Positions 26,010 to 34,612 are shown, counted from the stretch's first letter. The stretch is DNA of 64,000 nt from Macrococcoides canis (GCF_002119805.1 NZ_CP021059.1:496001-560000); one strand, 5' to 3'. The notes: generated from the sequence alone by a model not told the origin. Translations and numbers: made by a program.

Positions 26010-26888
26010 TTATGGATAAGGAAAAAAGTAATTACCTCCTCCATCAATATTAAAATGATCTTTCAAAACGTTATTCGTCAAATTTCTGAATTCAGTCCCT
26101 ATCCATTTGTGTGCTTCTTTAATCGAAAACGATCGTCCGATAATTATATCTAAATCTAACAAGCTGTTTAATACCATTTCATTCTTCGAGTATTTTGTTA
26201 AACAATCTCTGCACTTGCAAGTCTTTTTAGAATATCTCATATCAATATTTGAAGAATTACAATTGATGCACTTCAGTCCTTTTTGAACGTGTTTAATATT
26301 AAAGTTTGGTCGTTTATCATGAAATGAAAGTGGACGATGAGCATCAATAAAATAATTACGAATTAATTTCTCTTTATCTGTCACAGGTTTTTCTGAATGA
26401 ATTTTATTGAAAATGGTACTAATTTCGTTATAAGTAATTAAACCATTAAATGGAATGTCAATATAGAATTGTCTATTAATAAATGCGAAGAATGTAGCGT
26501 ATTTGTGAGGAATATTTAAAGAAAAAAGTAGCTGTTTCATAGCTATATCTATAGTATTAAATTTTACTTCTGGACTAGAAATCTCTGTTAGTTTAGTATT
26601 CCATGTTTTTCCATGGCTCTCATATTTATTTTTATAATTTTTAACATCAAATGCGTATATCGATTCACCTGTTATGATTAAACGATCAATTTCGAATTTA
26701 TGGGCGCCTGTATGTAAATTGATGTTATAAAGTTCAATATGATGATTCTGAATAGGAAATTTTTGTGCAAATAATAATTCACCTTCGTAGCCGATGGAAG
26801 TGTAGTAATAATCGTCAGAAAACACATAATGCGAAAGCCTTCGATGCAATGCTTCTTCTAAAATCAAATTTTTCGGTTTCTTTACCAC
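26010..26888 (-). CDS. NERD-domain protein with zinc ribbon and C-terminal helical domain (paralogue A)
   Basis: A 292-residue protein. The N-terminal nuclease-related domain (about 28-150) has the restriction-endonuclease-like pattern YEGE (Glu35), FEIDRLII (Asp68) and AFDVKNY (Asp81, Lys83). Four cysteines form a zinc ribbon (CINC at about 208, CKCRDC at about 225), followed by a helical, possibly DNA-binding C-terminus. NERD proteins are thought to act on nucleic acids; the function is not established. A paralogue with the same layout lies at 47532-48446. Its 3' end abuts the 40-bp array. Confidence 0.85.
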   Translation of the reverse strand: MVKKPKNLILEEALHRRLSHYVFSDDYYYTSIGYEGELLFAQKFPIQNHHIELYNINLHTGAHKFEIDRLIITGESIYAFDVKNYKNKYESHGKTWNTKLTEISSPEVKFNTIDIAMKQLLFSLNIPHKYATFFAFINRQFYIDIPFNGLITYNEISTIFNKIHSEKPVTDKEKLIRNYFIDAHRPLSFHDKRPNFNIKHVQKGLKCINCNSSNIDMRYSKKTCKCRDCLTKYSKNEMVLNSLLDLDIIIGRSFSIKEAHKWIGTEFRNLTNNVLKDHFNIDGGGNYFFPYP

Positions 26889-27011
26889 GGAATCCTCCTA
26901 TTTAAGTTTTTACACTTATATTATAAATAAGAAAAGTAAATTTTTAGTAACATAATGATTACAAATTAAAAAAATCAATAAATACATTTTTTATTAATAC
27001 GTATTCACCTA

Positions 27012-27040
27012 TTGCAAAACTTTCTTTTATCCGTTATGAT
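27012..27040 (+). promoter_or_regulatory. Sigma-A promoter of the tsuAB-like operon
   Basis: TTGCAA (27012-27017) and TATGAT (27035-27040) are 17 bp apart, 46 nt upstream of the YeeE-family start codon. Confidence 0.6.
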
Positions 27041-27085
27041 AATATTTATTTCTTACTAAATACATCGGAATAATAGGAGGTAGCG

Positions 27086-28162
27086 ATGATCTGGACAATT
27101 TTTAGTGGCTTACTTATTGGTTTATTACTTGGATTTGTGATGCAGCGTACACGTTTTTGCTTAACTGGAGGTTTCAGAGATATGTACGTTCAGAAGAACA
27201 ATAAGATGTTCTACGCATTACTTATTGCGATTACGATACAAGCAATTGGATTAGCAATATTAACGTCTTTACATGTTCTAGAAATTCCATATGATGCATA
27301 TTCTGTAATTGGTACAATAGTCGGTTCATTTTTATTTGGTGTGGGCATCGTTCTTGCAGGAGGATGTGCAACAGGAACGTGGTACCGTGCAGGTGAAGGA
27401 TTGATTGGAAGCTGGATTGCATTATTTATGTATGCGTTATTTGCAGCGATTACGAAGAACGGTGCGTTAAAACCAGCGCTTGATAAAGTGAATGGTATGA
27501 CGGTTGTAGAATCAAACATGAGCACAATGTCTGGTTTACCATATTGGGTATTGGTTTTAATATTAAGTGCACTTACTTTATTTTTTGTTATTAAAACTTT
27601 AAGAAAACCTAAAGTTGCGGTACCTAAATTGAAGCAAAAATTTACTGGTGCACGTCACCTGTTCTTTGAAAAGAAATATCATCCTTTCTTTGCAGCAGTG
27701 CTAGTAGGACTTATTGCGCTTGCTGCGTGGCCGATGAGTTACTCAACGGGTCGTAACTATGGATTAGGAATTACAACACCGTCAGCAAAACTATTACAGT
27801 TCTTAGTGAATGGTGATGTTAAGCTGCTGGACTGGGGTGTATATTTAGTACTTGGAATTCTTATAGGTTCATACATTGCGGCAAGAGGATCAAGAGAATT
27901 TAAATGGCGTCTACCGGATAAGATTACAATCCGTAACAGCGCAATTGGTGGTGCATTGATGGGTATTGGTGCAGCATTTGCTGGTGGATGTTCTATCGGT
28001 AATGGTTTAGTATCCACTGCAACGATGAACACACAAGGCTGGTTATCATTATTATTTATTATTCTTGGTACATGGTTTATGAGTTATTTCTTATTTGTGA
28101 AGCCGATGAAACAAGCGAAATCTGAAATCGCAGCTACAAAGGTTAAAGCACAGACAGCATAG
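27086..28162 (+). CDS. tsuA: YeeE/YedE-family membrane protein, probable thiosulfate transporter TsuA
   Basis: A 358-residue membrane protein with the internal duplication of the YeeE/YedE family. The two pore motifs, each with a conserved Cys in a Gly-rich turn, are LAGGCATGTWYRAGEG (near residue 95) and FAGGCSIGNGLVS (near 305), and an extra Cys lies in RTRFCLTGG. TsuA carries thiosulfate through such cysteines. The TusA-like gene 10 nt downstream matches the known tsuA-tsuB pairing. Selenium-related transport is an alternative for the family. Confidence 0.85.
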   Translation: MIWTIFSGLLIGLLLGFVMQRTRFCLTGGFRDMYVQKNNKMFYALLIAITIQAIGLAILTSLHVLEIPYDAYSVIGTIVGSFLFGVGIVLAGGCATGTWYRAGEGLIGSWIALFMYALFAAITKNGALKPALDKVNGMTVVESNMSTMSGLPYWVLVLILSALTLFFVIKTLRKPKVAVPKLKQKFTGARHLFFEKKYHPFFAAVLVGLIALAAWPMSYSTGRNYGLGITTPSAKLLQFLVNGDVKLLDWGVYLVLGILIGSYIAARGSREFKWRLPDKITIRNSAIGGALMGIGAAFAGGCSIGNGLVSTATMNTQGWLSLLFIILGTWFMSYFLFVKPMKQAKSEIAATKVKAQTA

Positions 28163-28172
28163 GAGGATAAAT

Positions 28173-28397
28173 ATGTTATATGAACTTGGTACTGTAGGGA
28201 TGGTATGTCCATTTCCTTTAATAGAAGCACAGAAGAAAATGGAAGCATTAAATTCAGGTGATGAACTTAAAATAGATTTCGACTGCACACAAGCAACGGA
28301 AGCAATTCCGAACTGGGCAGCCGAACAAGGCTATCCTGTTACAAATTATGAACAGTTGGATGATGCTTCCTGGACGATTACCGTTCAAAAAAAATAA
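28173..28397 (+). CDS. tsuB: TusA/SirA-like sulfur-carrier protein (TsuB type)
   Basis: A 74-residue protein of the TusA fold with the CPxP motif (VCPFPLIEA, Cys12), the persulfide-carrying or thiosulfate-reacting cysteine. It is translated 10 nt after the transporter behind GGAGG. In the described system TsuB supports thiosulfate uptake by TsuA. It sits 6 kb from the cst locus. Confidence 0.85.
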   Translation: MLYELGTVGMVCPFPLIEAQKKMEALNSGDELKIDFDCTQATEAIPNWAAEQGYPVTNYEQLDDASWTITVQKK

Positions 28398-28437
28398 AAT
28401 AAAGGATCTGGAAAAATTTCCAGGTCCTTTATTTTTA
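28396..28437. terminator. Bidirectional terminator between tsuB and the DUF2188 gene
   Basis: AAATAAAGGATCTGGAAA / TTTCCAGGTCCTTTATTT forms a long stem with A and T flanks. It separates two convergent genes. Confidence 0.9.
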
Positions 28438-28842
28438 TTCATCTTTATTATGTGTAATAACTTTCGTGCCTTTATTATCTGCAATTTCGTGTGCACGTTT
28501 TATAGCTTCAGATTTTGCAGAGAAACTATCTGAAGCGCGTTTTGCGCCTTTAGTCTTAACTTTCCATGTTTCATCGAAATACACTTCAACATCGTTGTCC
28601 ATAAGTTCTGGATTACTCGTCCCATCGTCTTTATGAAGTGTGATCTTTTTATTCTTTAATTCATTAAGTTCTTCTTTTGATGCGGATTGATACCACTTTT
28701 TAGCTTGAGCCGTTGCAATTGGAATAAGATCCGATTCTTCATAACCTTCTTTTAACATCGCATTTGCAATATCGATTGCCTTCTTACGTTCGAGCTGTTC
28801 AAAGTTCTTCCATGTGTCTGGATAATCATCCATTGTCCACAT
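28435..28842 (-). CDS. DUF2188-domain protein
   Basis: A 135-residue soluble protein. The N-terminal half (YPDTWKNFEQLERKKAIDI and IATAQAKKWY) resembles the small helical domain often fused to DUF2188. The C-terminal half (VYFDETWKVKTKGAKRAS, then SEAIKRAHEIADNKGTKV) is a DUF2188 domain. Such proteins are widespread in Firmicutes, often stress-related, but no molecular function is known. A GGAGATGATATT ribosome site precedes the ATG. Confidence 0.8.
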   Translation of the reverse strand: MWTMDDYPDTWKNFEQLERKKAIDIANAMLKEGYEESDLIPIATAQAKKWYQSASKEELNELKNKKITLHKDDGTSNPELMDNDVEVYFDETWKVKTKGAKRASDSFSAKSEAIKRAHEIADNKGTKVITHNKDE

Positions 28843-29243
28843 AATATCATCTCCTTTTATATACTATAGCCGAATATTTGGTGATTAATCATCTGATTTT
28901 ATGAATCGCATATTCGAATATTAATAGCGAAATCGATTCAGTGCTATTAGCAAATCAGCATAACATGAAATAAATAATATTTCGATGCTAAACCTAGTTA
29001 TAAGATTTATAGGTGATAGAATTTCAGCCTAATATAATAAATTAAATTAGGGGCAAACAGACTATGATGTGTAAATGATTTATTTATTTATTACGATAAT
29101 AGAAAGAAATAATGTTTTATAAGTATTTGTAAATTTTATACATTGTGATATAAAATCTATTTAATCTTAAGATATTGTTATTTGCAGAAAATGTATTTTA
29201 ATGGTAAAGTTAGGTTATTCAAAGAAGATAAAGAGGGAAATTA
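28843..29243. promoter_or_regulatory. AT-rich 400-bp divergent intergenic region
   Basis: This gap separates the divergent DUF2188 gene and the LPMTG protein gene. I see no open frame with a ribosome site. TTGCAG (29182-29187) and TAAAGT (29205-29210), 17 bp apart, are a weak promoter candidate for the surface protein. Nothing else is recognisable. Confidence 0.35.
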
Positions 29244-30158
29244 ATGAAAAAAACAATCATATCAGCAACATTCGCAAGTCTGTTATTCTTGCCAGCAACT
29301 GCATTTGCTGCAGAAACTACAGAAACTCCAGTTGAAGAGGTAACATCAGAATCAAATGAAATATCAGTAGAAGAACCGATGATGACAACTACAAGTGTTG
29401 TTGATGAAGTTACAACAATGGAAGATACTGTAACATCTGAAGATACGTCTTGGATAACAGAAGTGATGGAAGATGCACCGGTAAGTGAAGAGATGACTGA
29501 AACTCCAGAATATGTAGAGGCAGTACCTTATGAAACAACGGAAGAACCACGTGTAACAGCAGTTGGCGAACCAGTATTTGAAGAAGATAAGCCAGTTGGA
29601 GTAATCCCGGAAGAAGACAAGAATGATATGGTGGATCCAGAATTCAGCGTAGTTGATAGAACAGAAAATACTACAGAAACAGTAGATCCAGGATTCAGCG
29701 TAGTTGATAGAACAGAAAATACAACAGAAACAGTAGACCCAGGATTCAGCGTTGTTGATAGAACGGATGAAACAACAAAAACAGTAGACCCAGGATTCAG
29801 CGTAGTTGATAGAACAGATAAATCAACAGAAACAGTAGACCCGGGATTCAGCGTTGTTGATAGAACAGATGAAACAACAGAAACAGTAGACCCAGGCTTC
29901 AGCGTAGTTGATAGAACAGATAAATCAACAGAACCAGTAGATCCAGGATTTAGTGTAGTTGATAGAACAAAAAATCATGCGGTTTCAACGCCTTCGACAA
30001 CTCCAGAACAAGTGAGTCATTCGAATGCTGCACCTGCACAAGTAGTTTCTGAAGAGCATTCTTCATTACCGATGACAGGTGAAGGAAATCATACAACGAT
30101 TTATGCAGCATTACTCGCGGTCGCTGGTTTGGTGAAGCTTCGCTTATTCAAAAAGTAG
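29244..30158 (+). CDS. LPXTG-type surface protein with seven 17-residue repeats
   Basis: A 304-residue cell-wall protein. A signal peptide ends near AFAAE (residue 23). An acidic Glu/Thr-rich region follows (to about 125), then seven repeats of VDPGFSVVDRT plus a variable six-residue tail (130-248), a short spacer, and LPMTGEG followed by a hydrophobic helix and the basic tail RLFKK. Anchoring would need a housekeeping class A sortase encoded elsewhere. The ligand is unknown. The strongly acidic repeats suggest an extended stalk. Monocistronic, or followed by the 47-residue gene. Confidence 0.88.
   Translation: MKKTIISATFASLLFLPATAFAAETTETPVEEVTSESNEISVEEPMMTTTSVVDEVTTMEDTVTSEDTSWITEVMEDAPVSEEMTETPEYVEAVPYETTEEPRVTAVGEPVFEEDKPVGVIPEEDKNDMVDPEFSVVDRTENTTETVDPGFSVVDRTENTTETVDPGFSVVDRTDETTKTVDPGFSVVDRTDKSTETVDPGFSVVDRTDETTETVDPGFSVVDRTDKSTEPVDPGFSVVDRTKNHAVSTPSTTPEQVSHSNAAPAQVVSEEHSSLPMTGEGNHTTIYAALLAVAGLVKLRLFKK
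29631..29987 (+). repeat. Seven 51-bp in-frame repeats
   Basis: The unit begins GTAGATCCAGGATTCAGC and encodes 17 residues. Copies alternate between ENTTET/DETTET and DKSTET tails. First and last copies are the most diverged. Confidence 0.92.
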
Positions 30159-30218
30159 CAATGACTATTTCCTCTTTATAACGGGTAGAGATTACTATCA
30201 TTATAAGGAGGGATTTTT

Positions 30219-30362
30219 ATGAAAGTCGATAAAGATACGACAAGTGAAAGAACTCAACAAATGCCTGAATCAAGTTTAGATGGTCCGATGAATGAGAAGG
30301 TTAAAGAGCAGCTGGACTTAAAGCCAGGGGAGAAGAAAGTAAGTAAAGAAGATCAAAAATAA
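30219..30362 (+). CDS. Small hydrophilic protein (47 residues)
   Basis: An ATG at 30219 follows TAAGGAGGGA with ideal spacing and opens 47 codons, beginning MKVDKDTTSERTQQMPE and ending with a Lys/Glu-rich tail (KPGEKKVSKEDQK). The frame stops right at the next terminator stem, supporting a real gene. The product is highly charged, with no hydrophobic segment and no recognised family. It may be co-transcribed with the LPMTG gene 60 nt upstream. Confidence 0.65.
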   Translation: MKVDKDTTSERTQQMPESSLDGPMNEKVKEQLDLKPGEKKVSKEDQK

Positions 30363-30400
30363 AATAATCCACGTACAAAAAGTACGTGGATTATTTCTTT
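30363..30400. terminator. Bidirectional terminator
   Basis: AATAATCCACGTAC / GTACGTGGATTATT with an AAAAA loop is a perfect 14-bp stem between the small gene and the convergent lipoprotein gene. Confidence 0.92.
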
Positions 30401-30402
30401 TA

Positions 30403-30777
30403 TTATTTTACTTGTGTTAATGTTACAACATTTTCATCGCTTTCATCTAATGATTTAAGTTCATCAGTTTGTTCTTTTCCGTCAATAAAGAGTTTTTTAA
30501 CTTCGCCTTCAAAGAAACCGTCCCCTTTTTTCTCCAGTTCGATTTCCATATGATTGTTCTCATCTTGTTTCAGAATTAATGTATCATCTTTAATTTGATA
30601 TCTTACTTCTTTATCAGATGGATCATCTGTAGGCTGAGCGATACCATCTTTTGTGAAAGTAACTGTTTCTTCACTGCCCATTAAGTTCATATTAAATGTT
30701 TTCCCTGTGATATCCCCTTTGATTCCGCATGCTGCTAAAAATAGAATGCTTATTAATAATATGCTAATTTTTTTCAA
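30403..30777 (-). CDS. Small lipoprotein
   Basis: A 124-residue predicted lipoprotein with signal peptide and lipobox LAAC (Cys17). The mature part is acidic and beta-rich (GKTFNMNLMGSEETVTFTKDG, in shortened form GKTF-MNLM-EETVTF). It resembles the small staphylococcal lipoproteins with an output-like fold, but I do not recognise a named family. Divergent from the DUF805 gene. Function unknown. Confidence 0.78.
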   Translation of the reverse strand: MKKISILLISILFLAACGIKGDITGKTFNMNLMGSEETVTFTKDGIAQPTDDPSDKEVRYQIKDDTLILKQDENNHMEIELEKKGDGFFEGEVKKLFIDGKEQTDELKSLDESDENVVTLTQVK

Positions 30778-31014
30778 GAAAATTACCCCCTATATTGTTT
30801 AGTTACACTTTAATGTTATTAAACATCACGTGATTTATCTATATAATTTGCTAATAATTGTGAAATTAAAATACAAATATATTTGCATAAAGTTGTGAAA
30901 ATTGTTAACTGATTAGTGGTATGAGTTAGGGGGTTTTTCTTTTTATATTTAATAAATATTATTATAATTGTAAATGGTAACATATTTTGAAAATTAATTG
31001 AGGAGGGTCATCTG

Positions 31015-31602
31015 ATGTACGAGAAAAAAATGGGTGCTTGGCAAGCATACAAACTGTATTGGAAGAACGCTTTTAATTACAAAGGTAGAGCAAGAAGAGC
31101 AGAATATTGGTGGCCAAATTTATTCAACTATATCATTAGCTTATTGCTTCAATTGTTAATGTATATTGTCGGCGGTGTGCTTGTTGCCGCAGTTGGTAAT
31201 AGTGGAGATAATGGTAATGCATTTATTCCAGTGATGCTGCTTTATATTCTTATTTTGCTATTTGGCCTGGCTACATTCTTTCCAAGTCTCTCTGTTCAGG
31301 TAAGAAGATTACATGATAGAGGGTATTCAGGCTGGATTTATTTAGGTATTATTATTGCTACGATATTAATTTTAGTCGTTACTTTTGTGGGAGTATCTGT
31401 ATCTATGGGGAGTAGTGAACAATTTACTAGCGTTCAAGGTATCATTCTTTTTATTGGTTTTGTATTAGTTTTTATCGCCAATCTATGGCTTTTTGTACAG
31501 AATGTGAGTGATTCTAAACCAGAAGCGAACAAATGGGGACCAAACCCAAAGAAAGTTGATCAACAACATATTAATACGCAAGAACAATATATATATCAAT
31601 AA
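31015..31602 (+). CDS. DUF805 family membrane protein
   Basis: A 195-residue protein with the complete DUF805 signature at the N-terminus (YWKNAFNYKGRARRAEYWW), four hydrophobic helices (about 35-60, 72-98, 112-136, 145-165) and the mid-protein motif VRRLHDRGYSGW between helices 2 and 3. The family (YhaH-like) has no established function. The GGAGGG ribosome site is 6-7 nt upstream of the ATG. Confidence 0.88.
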   Translation: MYEKKMGAWQAYKLYWKNAFNYKGRARRAEYWWPNLFNYIISLLLQLLMYIVGGVLVAAVGNSGDNGNAFIPVMLLYILILLFGLATFFPSLSVQVRRLHDRGYSGWIYLGIIIATILILVVTFVGVSVSMGSSEQFTSVQGIILFIGFVLVFIANLWLFVQNVSDSKPEANKWGPNPKKVDQQHINTQEQYIYQ

Positions 31603-31608
31603 TAATAG

Positions 31609-31637
31609 GCAGTCTCATTACTGGGATTGCTTTTTAT
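31609..31637 (+). terminator. Terminator after the DUF805 gene
   Basis: GCAGTCTC / GGGATTGC (8 bp, two wobble pairs), loop ATTACT, then TTTTT. Confidence 0.7.
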
Positions 31638-31738
31638 ATCGAAATTTACACCTTGACCGTTGCATTTGTACAACTGTTTATGTAAAATACACATTATCAT
31701 ATTTGAAATTTAATGCATAAGAATTAGGAGGAGATGTG

Positions 31739-33262
31739 ATGGTAGAACAAAAGGTAAAAAAGAGAGGGTTTATTGATAAATCTTTAGACATCATTGAGAA
31801 ATCAGGGAACAAATTACCAGACCCAGTTGTAATTTTTATTTCACTATGTCTTATTATATTATTTGCTTCATTTGTGACAGGAAAGATGGGTGTTTCTGCA
31901 AAAAATCCAGCTGACGGCAAAGTGATTGAAGCAGTGAACTTATTAACGCCTGAAGGTATTGCTAAGATTATTTCAGAAGCAGTTAATAACTTTGCAACAT
32001 TTCCACCACTAGGCCTCGTCCTCGTTGTTATGATTGGTGTAGGTGTTGCAGAGAAAACGGGGTACTTTGAGACGTTAATGAAGTATACTATTGAGAAGAC
32101 ACCACGTAAGATTATCGTTCCGATGATAATTTTAGTAGGGATTCTTGGGAATGCTGCAGGGGATGCGGCGCCAATCGTACTTCCTCCAATAGCTGCGATG
32201 GTCTTTATTAAGCTTGGCTATCATCCAGTGGCAGGGCTTGTTATGGCTTATGCCTCAGCGCTTGGGGGATATTCAGCAAGTTTGATGATTGGGATGAGCG
32301 ATGCATTAATCGTGTCGTTTACAGAACCAGCAGCAAAACTTGTCGATGACAGTGTTCCTGTAAATGCTGCGATGAACTACTATTTCTTATGTGTATCTAC
32401 AGTAGTACTACTGATTGCTGCTTGGTTCGTTACTGTGAAGATAACGATACCAAGGTTTGGTGCATATAAAAGTGATTTACATACTGCTGCTGAAGATGTA
32501 ACTCCAACAGAACGTAAAGCAATGATCTATGCAAATATTGCACTGCTGATTGCGATGGTGATTGTGACATTTTTAGCGGTTCCTGAGAATGGATTACTTA
32601 GAAATGCGAAAACAGGAAGTCTTATTCAGGACTCTCCGTTAATGAACGGAATCGTACCGATTATTACAGTGTTATTCTTAATACCAGGTATTGTCTATGG
32701 ATTTGTAGCTGGGACGATGCGTACGACTAAGAAGTTTGCAGAGATGCTAGGAGATGCGATGAGTACGATGGGACCATTTATCGTAATCGTATTCTTTGCT
32801 GCACAAATGCTTGCATACTTTAAATGGAGTAATCTTGGAACGATAATCGCTATTAAAGGTGCAGAGGCGCTTCAAGGCCAAAATGGTATCGTGTTAATTC
32901 TCGGTGTTCTCGTACTTTCAGCATCTATAAATATGCTGATCGGTAGTGCATCAGCTAAGTGGGCGATTATGGCGCCAATCCTTGTGCCGATGCTGATGTT
33001 GCTTGGTTTCCATCCAGCATTTACACAAGTCATCTATCGTGTTGGGGATTCGATTACAAATCCGATTACACCGATGATGCCTTATTTACCATTATTATTA
33101 TCTTATGCACAGCGCTATGTGAAAGATATTGGACTTGGAACATTGATTGCAGCATTGATGCCGTTCTCTGTAGCATTCGGTATATTCTGGACAATATTAT
33201 TACTCGCTTGGTATTTCACTGGACTTCCAGTTGGACCAGGTGGACCGATTCATTTGAAATAG
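31739..33262 (+). CDS. AbgT-family transporter (p-aminobenzoyl-glutamate type)
   Basis: A 507-residue membrane protein of the AbgT family. Typical segments are LPDPVVIFISLCLIILF near the start, GNAAGDAAPIVLPPIAAM, SASINMLIGSASAKWA and the C-terminal GDSITNPITPMMPYLPL. Members import p-aminobenzoyl-glutamate or export sulfonamides. No amidohydrolase (AbgA/AbgB) is adjacent, so the substrate is open. ATG 31739 is preferred over the GTG at 31736 because of the AGGAGG spacing. The 41-bp hairpin array begins 16 bp after its stop. Confidence 0.9.
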   Translation: MVEQKVKKRGFIDKSLDIIEKSGNKLPDPVVIFISLCLIILFASFVTGKMGVSAKNPADGKVIEAVNLLTPEGIAKIISEAVNNFATFPPLGLVLVVMIGVGVAEKTGYFETLMKYTIEKTPRKIIVPMIILVGILGNAAGDAAPIVLPPIAAMVFIKLGYHPVAGLVMAYASALGGYSASLMIGMSDALIVSFTEPAAKLVDDSVPVNAAMNYYFLCVSTVVLLIAAWFVTVKITIPRFGAYKSDLHTAAEDVTPTERKAMIYANIALLIAMVIVTFLAVPENGLLRNAKTGSLIQDSPLMNGIVPIITVLFLIPGIVYGFVAGTMRTTKKFAEMLGDAMSTMGPFIVIVFFAAQMLAYFKWSNLGTIIAIKGAEALQGQNGIVLILGVLVLSASINMLIGSASAKWAIMAPILVPMLMLLGFHPAFTQVIYRVGDSITNPITPMMPYLPLLLSYAQRYVKDIGLGTLIAALMPFSVAFGIFWTILLLAWYFTGLPVGPGGPIHLK

Positions 33263-33278
33263 AGCGTTGAAGTTAAAA

Positions 33279-33550
33279 GTGAAATTGGCGTGGTGCCAAA
33301 TTCGGTCATGAAAAGAAGCGTGAAATTGGCGGTGTGCCAATTTCGAGCAGGGAAAGAAGCGTGAAATTGGCGGTGTGCCAATTTCGGGCAGGAAAAGAAG
33401 TGTGAAATTGACGTGGTGCCAAATTCGAGCAGGGAAAGAAGCGTGAAATTGGCGTGGTGCCAATTTCGAGCAGGAAAAAAAGCGTGAAATAGACTTGGTG
33501 CCAAATTCAGGCAGGAAAAGAAGTCTAAAATTGGCGTCGTGCCAATTTCG
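33279..33550. repeat. Hairpin-forming tandem array, 41-bp period, 7 copies
   Basis: Units start at 33279, 33320, 33361, 33402, 33443, 33484 and 33525. Each contains GTGAAATTGGC-GTGGT-GCCAATTTC, an inverted repeat that folds into a stem of up to 9 bp, then GAGCAGGGAAAGAAGC. Changes in one arm leave the TTGGC/GCCAA core paired. A further single copy ending in a T-run forms the terminator at 34576-34612. It lies between the AbgT gene and a DUF805-like gene. Confidence 0.95.
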
Positions 33551-33577
33551 AAATAATGTTAAGTTGAATTTTAAGAA

Positions 33578-33605
33578 AGATGTCAATAATATGGCATCTT
33601 TTTTT
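33578..33605 (+). terminator. Terminator downstream of the 41-bp array
   Basis: AGATGTC / GGCATCT with an 8-nt loop and seven or more T. Confidence 0.7.
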
Positions 33606-33644
33606 ATGTTAAAATGGAATAAATTAGAAAAAGGAAGTGTAGCA

Positions 33645-34118
33645 ATGAATTCATATTTATTATTCTGGAAGCGTGCATTTGACTTTAAAGGAAAGTCTTC
33701 TGTAAATGACTTTAAAATACCATTTAATATTCATTTGTTATTAGCCTTTATTATCTTTCCTTTCATACATACGTTTGTTGGTGGAAAGCTGTGGACAATA
33801 CAAGATATCGAGATAGGTAATTTAGTGATACCAATTAAGATTTCGAGTTGGGCACTATATTTATATGCCGTTACATACATTCCTGCACTCGCTTTATCGA
33901 TGAGAAGATATCACGATTTGAATGAAGAAAAAGAGAAGGGATTATTATTTGCAACGTTTCCAGTTATCTATATTATTGGTGTGCTTATGCTGCTTATTGC
34001 AGGGCAGGGATTACCTGATACTTCTCTAGTCACCATCATTATTGTTATCGTCCTGGTTCTACCAGTAATATGGTTTATTACAGAATGGTTTAAATTATCA
34101 TATAAAAATAGAAAGTAA
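33645..34118 (+). CDS. DUF805-like membrane protein (divergent)
   Basis: A 157-residue protein from ATG 33645 behind AAGGAAGTG; upstream in-frame codons run into the repeat array and are not used. It opens with SYLLFWKRAFDFKGKSSVNDF, which in shortened form (FWKRAFDFKGK) matches the DUF805 start, and has the SMRRYHDLNE motif near residue 88 that corresponds to RRLHDRG. Four hydrophobic helices follow the family layout. Function unknown. Confidence 0.75.
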   Translation: MNSYLLFWKRAFDFKGKSSVNDFKIPFNIHLLLAFIIFPFIHTFVGGKLWTIQDIEIGNLVIPIKISSWALYLYAVTYIPALALSMRRYHDLNEEKEKGLLFATFPVIYIIGVLMLLIAGQGLPDTSLVTIIIVIVLVLPVIWFITEWFKLSYKNRK

Positions 34119-34146
34119 TATAATTAGAGTGAAGGAGGCGTTAATT

Positions 34147-34570
34147 TTGAAAAAATTACTTAAAGAAAAGACATCATTTGTATCAGATATGTTAAAAGGA
34201 ATGGCTCTTATTGCTGAATCTCATGAAGTGGTTGCTGACTCTATTATTGTACGTAAAGATAAGAAGAAAGGAAAAGTTGCACTTGTATCTGGTGGAGGAA
34301 GTGGTCATGAGCCAGCACATGCAGGTTATGTTGCTGGATGATATTATGCAAATGTTTGATAGTGTTGAAGGAGAAGCACTTTGTTTTTACGACATTGGAT
34401 CCAGCAAGATGAATATAGAGATGGCTTTAGAAATGAATGACTAAAGTAATATCCATATTGCACATTATCCAATAGTTGAAGGTGCATTTCTAGCAAGTGT
34501 GGAAAGTAAAATAGGCAAAGATTATAAAGGAATTCTAGAAAGTTTAAGTAACAACTTCGAGGAAAAATAA
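34147..34570 (+). pseudogene. Collapsed dihydroxyacetone kinase operon (dhaK start fused to dhaM end)
   Basis: A TTG at 34147 behind AAGGAGG starts a DhaK N-terminus of about 64 residues (KGKVALVSGGGSGHEPAHAG), ending at a TGA. Immediately after, another frame reads LLDDIMQMFDSVEGEALCF, YDIGSSKMNIEMALEM, then a TAA, then NIHIAHYPIVEGAFLASVES to a stop at 34570, which matches the C-terminal half of the DhaM EIIA-like domain. All of dhaL and most of dhaK and dhaM are gone. An old operon deletion with a later nonsense codon is the simplest reading. Confidence 0.78.
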
Positions 34571-34575
34571 ATGAA

Positions 34576-34612
34576 GCGTGAAATTGCCGTCGTGCCAATT
34601 TCACGCTTTTTT
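34576..34612. terminator. Terminator made from a single 41-bp-repeat-like hairpin
   Basis: GCGTGAAATTG / CAATTTCACGC is an 11-bp stem followed by TTTTTT. The left arm and loop copy the unit of the array 1 kb upstream. It can also serve the convergent TauE gene, which ends at 34611. Confidence 0.88.

Noticed and set aside
31508..31720. 70-codon frame at the end of the DUF805 gene
   Set aside because: It overlaps the DUF805 gene in another frame and runs through its terminator.
33200..33586. Reverse-strand frame of 128 codons over the 41-bp array
   Set aside because: It is an artefact of the repeat and overlaps the end of the AbgT gene; no start signals.
34211..34444. Independent 77-codon gene
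   Set aside because: Its first half overlaps the dhaK stub out of frame; only the second half resembles DhaM, so it is part of the pseudogene.
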